Source: Paraburkholderia tuberum STM678 (GTDB lineage Bacteria > Pseudomonadota > Gammaproteobacteria > Burkholderiales > Burkholderiaceae). Taken from it: 64,000 nt of DNA. Below the pieces are notes generated by a model that was not told the DNA's origin, searched no databases, and saw nothing but the letters and a program-made list of their open reading frames with translations. A program made the position numbers and the translations under genes. The stretch lies in assembly GCF_902833905.1 (NCBI RefSeq), contig NZ_CADFGP010000017.1:62001-126000 (forward strand), read 5' to 3'. Shown here one piece after another: positions 58,604 through 64,000 of this stretch. Within the stretch, counting starts at the first letter, position 1. Every line of letters starts with the position of its first letter.

Positions 58604-59131
58604 ATGAGCCACGATCACGAACATCCGCATTACCGGGCCGAGCACGACGCCGCCGAAGCCAGCCAGCAGATCGACTGGCGCGAACACGGCGTGAAGGTCA
58701 TCCGCGGCGATCAGCTCGACACCAACACCGCGCAAACGCCGGGCATGAACCGCGCGGCCGCGATCAACGCGGCGCGCGTCGGCGCGCAGAAAATCTGGGC
58801 CGGCACCGTGACGATCCATCCGAATGCGAAGACCGGCGCGCATCATCATGGCGCGCTCGAAAGCGTGATCTACGTTGTGCGCGGCCAGGCGCGCATGCGC
58901 TGGGGCGAGCATCTGGAATTCACTGCCGAGGCCGGTCCCGGCGACTTCATCTTCGTGCCGCCCTATGTGCCGCATCAGGAGATCAACGCGAGCACCGACG
59001 AGCCGCTCGAATGCGTGCTCGTGCGCAGCGACAACGAAGCGGTCGTCGTCAATTTGAACATCGACGCTGTGGAGCAGCCGGAAACCGTCTACTGGGTCGA
59101 TCCGATCCACAAGCATCCGCACGATCACTAA
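58604..59131 (+). CDS. Cupin protein with His-rich ends
   Basis: 175-residue single cupin-domain protein. Cupin motif 1 has H80-x-H82 and Glu86 (TGAHHHGALESVIYVVRG); motif 2 has VPPYVPHQEIN with His124, completing a 3-His/1-Glu metal site. Both termini are His-rich (MSHDHEHPHY and HKHPHDH). The reaction is unknown. The nickel/cobalt permease gene starts 38 bp downstream, so the two are probably co-transcribed, and the cupin may bind or depend on the transported metal. Ribosome site GAGGAGG. Confidence 0.85.
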   Translation: MSHDHEHPHYRAEHDAAEASQQIDWREHGVKVIRGDQLDTNTAQTPGMNRAAAINAARVGAQKIWAGTVTIHPNAKTGAHHHGALESVIYVVRGQARMRWGEHLEFTAEAGPGDFIFVPPYVPHQEINASTDEPLECVLVRSDNEAVVVNLNIDAVEQPETVYWVDPIHKHPHDH

Positions 59132-59169
59132 GCCGCTCATCAACCTATCCATTCATCCGCTTGTGCCAC

Positions 59170-60189
59170 ATGACGCCTAACGCCTCGCTGCGCCCTCGCC
59201 TAGTCGCGCTCTACGCGATGCTGCTCGCCGCCAACCTCGGCGCATGGCTGTGGGCGCTAATCGCGTTTCGCCACTACCCGCTGCTGCTCGGCACCGCGCT
59301 GCTCGCGTATGGCTTCGGTCTGCGTCATGCGGTCGACGCCGACCACATCGCGGCGATCGACGCCGTTACGCGCAAGCTGATGCAAACCGGCATGCGACCG
59401 GTCGGGATCGGGCTCGCGTTTTCGCTCGGCCATTCGACGATCGTGATCGCGGCGACGATCGGCATCGCCTGGACCACGCATTCGCTGAATGGACGCTTCG
59501 AGAGCTTCAAGGAAGTAGGTGGCACGCTCGGGACACTGGTTTCCGCGTCGTTCCTGCTGGTGCTCGCGGCGGTCAATCTCGTGGTCCTGCGCGACGTGTG
59601 GCGCCGCTACCGGCACACGCAACGTGGCGACGCTGCGACCACGGCGTCAGCCGATGCGCTCGCCCCAGCCGGGCTGCTGTCGCGCGCATTGCGGCCGCTG
59701 TTTCGGCTGGTCACGAAAAGCTGGCACATGTATCCGGTCGGCGTGCTGTTCGGTCTCGGCTTCGACACCGCGACCGAGATCGGCCTGCTCGCGATCGCTG
59801 CGTCGCAGGCCAGCACTGGCCTGCCGCTCTATTCGATCCTCGTGTTCCCGGCGCTCTTCACGGCCGGCATGACGCTTGTCGATTCGACCGACAACGTGCT
59901 GATGGTGCACGCGTACGGCTGGGCGATGGACGACCCGAAGCGCAAGCTTTACTACAACGCGAGCATCACGTTCGTGTCGGCGATGGTCGCGATCGTGATT
60001 GGCGGCGTCGAGGCGCTAGGGCTGCTGTCGGATCGCTTGGGCTGGAGCGGCGGGGTGTCGGATGCGATCGTCGGAATCAACGATCATTTCGGCGCGCTCG
60101 GCTATGCGATCGTCGCGGCCTTCATGGCGTGCTGGATCGGCTCGGTGCTGTTTCATCGCTGGAGACGGCCGGATACGGCGGCACGATAA
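59170..60189 (+). CDS. NiCoT family nickel/cobalt permease
   Basis: 339-residue HoxN/NixA-type secondary transporter with eight predicted helices. The metal signature RHAVDADHI (52-60) gives the H-x4-DH motif (His53, Asp58, His59). Further NiCoT motifs are LGHSTIV, FGLGFDTATEI and LFTAGMTLVDSTDN. It imports Ni2+ and/or Co2+ across the inner membrane. The start at 59170 is the ATG preceding the first helix. No cobalamin or nickel riboswitch was recognised upstream, and no urease or hydrogenase genes are near. Confidence 0.92.
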   Translation: MTPNASLRPRLVALYAMLLAANLGAWLWALIAFRHYPLLLGTALLAYGFGLRHAVDADHIAAIDAVTRKLMQTGMRPVGIGLAFSLGHSTIVIAATIGIAWTTHSLNGRFESFKEVGGTLGTLVSASFLLVLAAVNLVVLRDVWRRYRHTQRGDAATTASADALAPAGLLSRALRPLFRLVTKSWHMYPVGVLFGLGFDTATEIGLLAIAASQASTGLPLYSILVFPALFTAGMTLVDSTDNVLMVHAYGWAMDDPKRKLYYNASITFVSAMVAIVIGGVEALGLLSDRLGWSGGVSDAIVGINDHFGALGYAIVAAFMACWIGSVLFHRWRRPDTAAR

Positions 60190-60576
60190 GTGACCTGGCC
60201 TACCGGGAAACCGATCTACACCGTAGGTTTCTTTGAGCGTTCCACCTTGTGGAGTTCGAAACCGCATTTCGCACCGTGTTGCTCCGCCAATCCGTCCGCA
60301 ATCGCGGCCGCCCCTCGCGAGCACGCGTCCGGTAACCGTTGTGACGACGACACACCGCGCGTCATTTATCGGCCGATCGACTAGCGCGGCGCGCCCGCGG
60401 TGCGCCAGAGCCGCGAGCAATCGCTTACACTGAGACCGCTCTGCACAGCGTTGCCCTTTCGCGATCGCGGCCCCACCACATCCCATCGCCCATCGGAAGG
60501 CGCGCTGCCCTCGCGCCGTCGCGCGGCTCGCGCGACGCCTCCGAACCAGTAACAGAACGGGTTGGACACGCCATCG
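60190..60576. other. Spacer before second peptide ABC operon
   Basis: 387 bp. A weak interrupted hairpin (GAAAC 60207-60211 with GTTTC 60227-60231, then TTTG) may end the NiCoT transcript. A TACACT box at about 60426-60431 could be a -10 for the downstream operon. No gene seen. Confidence 0.45.
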
Positions 60577-62250
60577 ATGAAAACGCCAGCGGACCGATTT
60601 CTCGCACCTGACGCATTGGACGCAGCCCGCCTCGCAGCCGACGCCTACGGCAACCACGCCCTCGACGAGTTTGTCGCCGGCCGCATCACGCGCCGCGAGC
60701 TGCTACGACATGCGAGCGTGATCGGTCTGTCGCTCGCGGGTGGCGGCCTGCTCGGCGCGCCGCGAGCGCGGGCGCAAGGTGCACCGCCCACGTCGAACCA
60801 GACGATCCGCGTCGCGCATCTGACGCCGGCGGGCGCCGTCGATCCGCTGACGGTGACTGACGCCGCGAGTCTCGCGCTGCTGAACCAGACCGGCGAATTC
60901 CTGATCGACGACGACGGCGAGAAGCTGATGCTGAAGCCCGCGCTCGCGCTGTCGTGGAAGCCGAACGACAAGGGCGACGTGTGGACCTTCAAACTGCGCC
61001 AGAACGTGAAATTCCACGACGGCCAGAGCTTCGGCGCGAAAGATGTGGTCGCGACCTTCGACCGTCTCGCCGATCCCGCGAGCGGCTCGGCCGCGCTATC
61101 GGTACTAAAGGGCGTGCTGTCGAAAGGCGGAGCGAAGGTCGTCGACGAACACACGGTGGAGTTTCATCTCGACGCGCCGACCGGCAATTTCCCGTACTAC
61201 GTTTCCTCGGATAATTACAACGCGGTGATCCTGCCCGCGAACTTCGCGGGCAACTACGAAAAGAGTTTCATCGGCACGGGTCCGTTCAAATTCGAAAAGT
61301 ATCAGCCGAAGGTTGGCGCGTCGTTCGTGCGCAATCCCGACTACTGGGGCGAAAAAGCGTTACCGCAACGCGTACAGTTTTCGTTCTACGCCGACGAGCA
61401 GGCTCAACTGCTCGCGTTGCAAGGCCATCAGGCCGACGTGATGGGCACGTTCACCGTGCAGGGCGGCGCGGCCATCCTGAACAATCCGGACTACAAGGCG
61501 GTCGGCGTCAAGTCGAGCGCGCACCGCCAGATTCACATGCGCAACGACAGCCCGCTCTTCAAGGACAAGCGCGTGCGTCAGGCACTCGCGTTGTCGCTCG
61601 ATCGCGACGTGATCGTGCGCGGTCTCTTCAAGGGTCGCGCACAACTCGGCAACGACAGCCCGTTCGCGCCGGTGTTTCCATCGTCGGATGCGGGCGTGCC
61701 GCAACGCAAGATCGACGTCGCGAAGGCGAAGCAACTGCTCGCGCAGGCTGGCGTGCCGAATGGTTTCGACGTCACGCTGACCACCGAAAAATACATGGAG
61801 ATCCCCGACCTCGCAGTCGTCGTGCAGAACGCCGCGAAGGCGATCGGCGTGCGCATCAATCTGAAGGTCGAGAGCCAATCGCTCTACTACGGCGCGGGCA
61901 CGCCGGGCAAATCCGACTGGCTCGACTCGCCGCTCGGCATCACCGATTACGGCCATCGCGGCGTGCCGAACGTGTTCCTCACCGCGACGCTGACGAGCAA
62001 CGGCACATGGAACGCCGCGCACTTCAAGAATCCGCAATACGATCAACTGGTCGCGCAGTTCGTCGCGGCGATCGATCTCGCCACGCAAAAGAAAATCTCC
62101 GGGCAGATCCAGACGCTATTGCTCGACGAAACGCCGCTGATCATCCCGTTCTTCTACGATCAGCTGATCGCGATGCGCAAGGGTGTGAACGGCGTGCGCT
62201 TCACTGCGCTCGCGCAACTGTATTTCGATCGCGCGACGCTCAGCGCGTAA
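60577..62250 (+). CDS. Peptide ABC transporter substrate-binding protein, Tat-type
   Basis: 557-residue SBP_bac_5 protein. A 36-residue cytoplasmic N-terminal stretch precedes a twin-arginine signal, RITRRELLRHAS (Arg39-Arg40), a hydrophobic segment and a cleavage site near ARAQ (about 67), so export by the Tat system is likely. The binding domain shows LRQNVKFHDGQSFGAKDVV, IGTGPFKFEKY and KDKRVRQALALSLDRDVI. The ATG at 60577 is preferred to an upstream TTG. It is the first gene of an importer operon that continues off the window. The substrate is probably di- or oligopeptide but unproven. Confidence 0.9.
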   Translation: MKTPADRFLAPDALDAARLAADAYGNHALDEFVAGRITRRELLRHASVIGLSLAGGGLLGAPRARAQGAPPTSNQTIRVAHLTPAGAVDPLTVTDAASLALLNQTGEFLIDDDGEKLMLKPALALSWKPNDKGDVWTFKLRQNVKFHDGQSFGAKDVVATFDRLADPASGSAALSVLKGVLSKGGAKVVDEHTVEFHLDAPTGNFPYYVSSDNYNAVILPANFAGNYEKSFIGTGPFKFEKYQPKVGASFVRNPDYWGEKALPQRVQFSFYADEQAQLLALQGHQADVMGTFTVQGGAAILNNPDYKAVGVKSSAHRQIHMRNDSPLFKDKRVRQALALSLDRDVIVRGLFKGRAQLGNDSPFAPVFPSSDAGVPQRKIDVAKAKQLLAQAGVPNGFDVTLTTEKYMEIPDLAVVVQNAAKAIGVRINLKVESQSLYYGAGTPGKSDWLDSPLGITDYGHRGVPNVFLTATLTSNGTWNAAHFKNPQYDQLVAQFVAAIDLATQKKISGQIQTLLLDETPLIIPFFYDQLIAMRKGVNGVRFTALAQLYFDRATLSA

Positions 62251-62291
62251 GCAGCGCGCTGTCCGTCTCGCTTTTCGCAGGAGAACTCACG

Positions 62292-63320
62292 ATGTCGGCT
62301 CCGGCGCCCTCTCCCGCCTCGAATACATCGCGTCCGCCGCGCGCGAGGAACGGCAACGCGGGCCGCGTCGCGCGTTTTCTCGCGACGCGCGCGGGTCTTT
62401 CGCTGATCACGCTGTGGCTGCTGTCGGTGATCGTGTTCGCGGGCGGCCAGCTGCTGCCCGGCGATATCGGCCGCGCGGTGCTCGGGCCGCTCGCCGATGC
62501 GCGCGCGGTCGCCGCGCTCGATCATCAGCTCGGCGCCGACCGGCCGCTGCTCACGCAATACATCGACTGGATCACGCATTTCGTGCGCGGCAACATGGGG
62601 CTGTCGTACGCGTATCGCGAACCGGTCAGGCCGTTCATCGCCGATGCGCTCGGGCATTCGGCGAAGCTCGGTCTGCTCGCGTTCATCGTCGTCGTGCCGC
62701 TCGGCATCGCAGGCGGCGTGTGGTCGGCGATGCATGCGGGGCGCTGGCTCGATCGCACGATCAGCATCGCCGGTTTGTCGGCGACCGTGGTGCCGGAGTT
62801 CGTGTCGTCGATCGTGCTGATTCTCGTGTTCGGCGTGTGGCTGCGCTGGCTGCCCATCGAGGCCTCATCTCCGCCCGATGCGAGCGTGCTCGAACAGCTG
62901 CGCCATCTGGTGCTGCCGGTGCTGCCGCTCGTCCTCGTGTTCTTCGGCTACATCGCGCGAATGGCACGCGCGGGCACCGTCGAAGCGCTCGACGCCGACT
63001 ACACGCGCACCGCGATCCTCAAGGGCCTGCCGCGCCACGTCGTGATCTGGCGGCACGTGCTGCGCAATGCACTGCTGCCGACGATCACCGTCGCCGCCAC
63101 CCAACTCGGCTACATGATCGGCGGACTCGTGGTGGTCGAGACGCTGTTCCGCTACCAGGGCATCGGCTCGCTGATCTACAACGCCGCCAAGGCGAAGGAT
63201 TTTCCAATGCTCGAAGCGGGCGTACTGACGATCGGCGTCGTCTATACGCTCGCGAATCTGGTTGCCGATGCGCTGCACGTGCTGCTCAATCCGCGACTGC
63301 GGGTGAGGACCGCCGAATGA
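62292..63320 (+). CDS. Peptide ABC transporter permease (DppB-type)
   Basis: 342-residue permease with an N-terminal Pro/Ser/Arg-rich tail (1-25), helix 1 at about 33-52 and the LLPGDIGRAVLGP family segment. The coupling loop is RTAILKGLPRHVVIWRHVLRNALLPT. It lies 41 bp after the binding-protein gene and its stop overlaps the next permease start (ATGA). Confidence 0.9.
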   Translation: MSAPAPSPASNTSRPPRARNGNAGRVARFLATRAGLSLITLWLLSVIVFAGGQLLPGDIGRAVLGPLADARAVAALDHQLGADRPLLTQYIDWITHFVRGNMGLSYAYREPVRPFIADALGHSAKLGLLAFIVVVPLGIAGGVWSAMHAGRWLDRTISIAGLSATVVPEFVSSIVLILVFGVWLRWLPIEASSPPDASVLEQLRHLVLPVLPLVLVFFGYIARMARAGTVEALDADYTRTAILKGLPRHVVIWRHVLRNALLPTITVAATQLGYMIGGLVVVETLFRYQGIGSLIYNAAKAKDFPMLEAGVLTIGVVYTLANLVADALHVLLNPRLRVRTAE

Positions 63321-64000
63321 ATGCGACCGTGCCGCCGGCTTCATCGACGCCACCAGGCTCGCCCGCGCCAGGCGCACCGGGCTCCGAGCCGCGTTTCCCG
63401 CGCCTCCTCCTGCTGCTCGGTTCGCCGACCTTCATCGTGGGCGCGCTGATCGTCGCGTGGTGGATCGTCTGCGCGATCGCCGGGCCGTGGTTCGTGCATC
63501 TCGATCCGTACGCGTCCGATCCGCTCAATTCGCTGACGCCGCCCGATCGCACGCACTGGTTCGGCACCGATCAGCTCGGCCGCGACGTATTCTCGCGCGT
63601 GATCGTCGGCGCGCGCGACATCCTGACGATCGCGCCGCTCGCGACACTGCTCGGCACCGCGGCGGGCACCGCGCTCGGCCTGGTGGTCGGCTACTTCGAC
63701 GGCTGGGTCGACGACGTCATCGGCCGCATGATCGACGCGGTGCTCGCGCTGCCGCTCGTGATCGTCGCGCTGCTCGCGCTCGCCGCGGTCGGTGCGTCGA
63801 ACTTCACGGTGATTCTCGTGATCGGCACCACCTTCACGCCGATAACAGCCCGCACCGTGCGCGCCGCCGTGTTCGCAGAGCGGCATCTCGACTATGTGGC
63901 CGCCGCGCAGCTGCGCGGCGAACGCGCGCCGTACATCATGTTCGCGGAGATCCTGCCGAACGTGCTGCCGCCGATCGTCGTCGAAGCAACGGTGCGGCTC
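63317..64000 (+). CDS. Peptide ABC transporter permease (DppC-type), partial
   Basis: First 228 codons of a DppC-type permease cut by the right window edge. ATG at 63317 overlaps the preceding stop. A Pro/Gly-rich tail (1-28) leads to helix 1 (about 36-55), then the diagnostic HWFGTDQLGRDVFSRVIVGAR segment and YVAAAQLRGERAPYIMFAEI, the EAA-type coupling loop. ATPase genes would be expected just beyond the edge. Confidence 0.9.
   Translation, partial: MNATVPPASSTPPGSPAPGAPGSEPRFPRLLLLLGSPTFIVGALIVAWWIVCAIAGPWFVHLDPYASDPLNSLTPPDRTHWFGTDQLGRDVFSRVIVGARDILTIAPLATLLGTAAGTALGLVVGYFDGWVDDVIGRMIDAVLALPLVIVALLALAAVGASNFTVILVIGTTFTPITARTVRAAVFAERHLDYVAAAQLRGERAPYIMFAEILPNVLPPIVVEATVRL

Overview
The window comes from a GC-rich betaproteobacterium of the order Burkholderiales, most likely Burkholderia or Paraburkholderia. 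The evidence is the protein sequences, the strong GC-third-position codon use that opens long false frames opposite real genes, and the gene order ribF-ileS-lspA-coaBC-(flavin oxidoreductase)-dut-clpA-clpS-csp-icd. It reads as chromosomal housekeeping sequence with a small scarred accessory patch at the left end. No tRNA, rRNA, CRISPR array or intact mobile element was found.

Layout. 1-3930: a small hypothetical gene, a chemoreceptor, a decayed IS30-family transposase (frameshifted and internally deleted) and a gene-poor scar. 3932-6764: a GT87-type membrane glycosyltransferase and an exported alpha/beta hydrolase. 6789-16478 (minus strand): a translationally coupled peptide-use operon, rpiR-type regulator > isoaspartyl peptidase > gsiABCD-type ABC importer > P1/DmpA aminopeptidase > M55/DppA D-aminopeptidase, with operator-like palindromes over its promoter. 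16695-23941: MFS exporter, rsuA, a tiny membrane protein, an SDR protein, an iron-sulfur flavin reductase, an acetylornithine-type transaminase preceded by a candidate arginine leader-peptide attenuator, a YpeA-like acetyltransferase and a GYD protein. 24075-29186: a complete branched-chain amino acid ABC importer (livK-H-M-G-F). 29729-38228: ispH, fkpB, radC, rpmB-rpmG, the NAD genes nadB and nadA-nadC, and a fatty-acid desaturase. 38317-39320: a broken MscS-type channel gene. 39348-53807: rsmB-like and purN, then the ribF-to-icd block. 54069-60189: rluE, a small exported Ala/Lys/His-rich protein, a DUF192 protein, a stand-alone fusA, a His-rich cupin and a NiCoT metal permease. 60577-64000: the first three genes of a second peptide ABC importer, cut by the window edge.

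The best candidate for something undescribed is at 21444-21710. A promoter sits so close to an ATG that the transcript would be leaderless. The ATG opens a 16-codon ORF with four consecutive arginine codons, followed by a Rho-independent terminator and then the acetylornithine transaminase gene. A segment just after the leader stop codon can pair with the left arm of the terminator, and the ribosome geometry fits classical attenuation. Second is the operator set (TGAAAATnnATTTTCA-like) upstream of the rpiR/gsi operon. All functional statements are read from sequence by eye; no database search was run.
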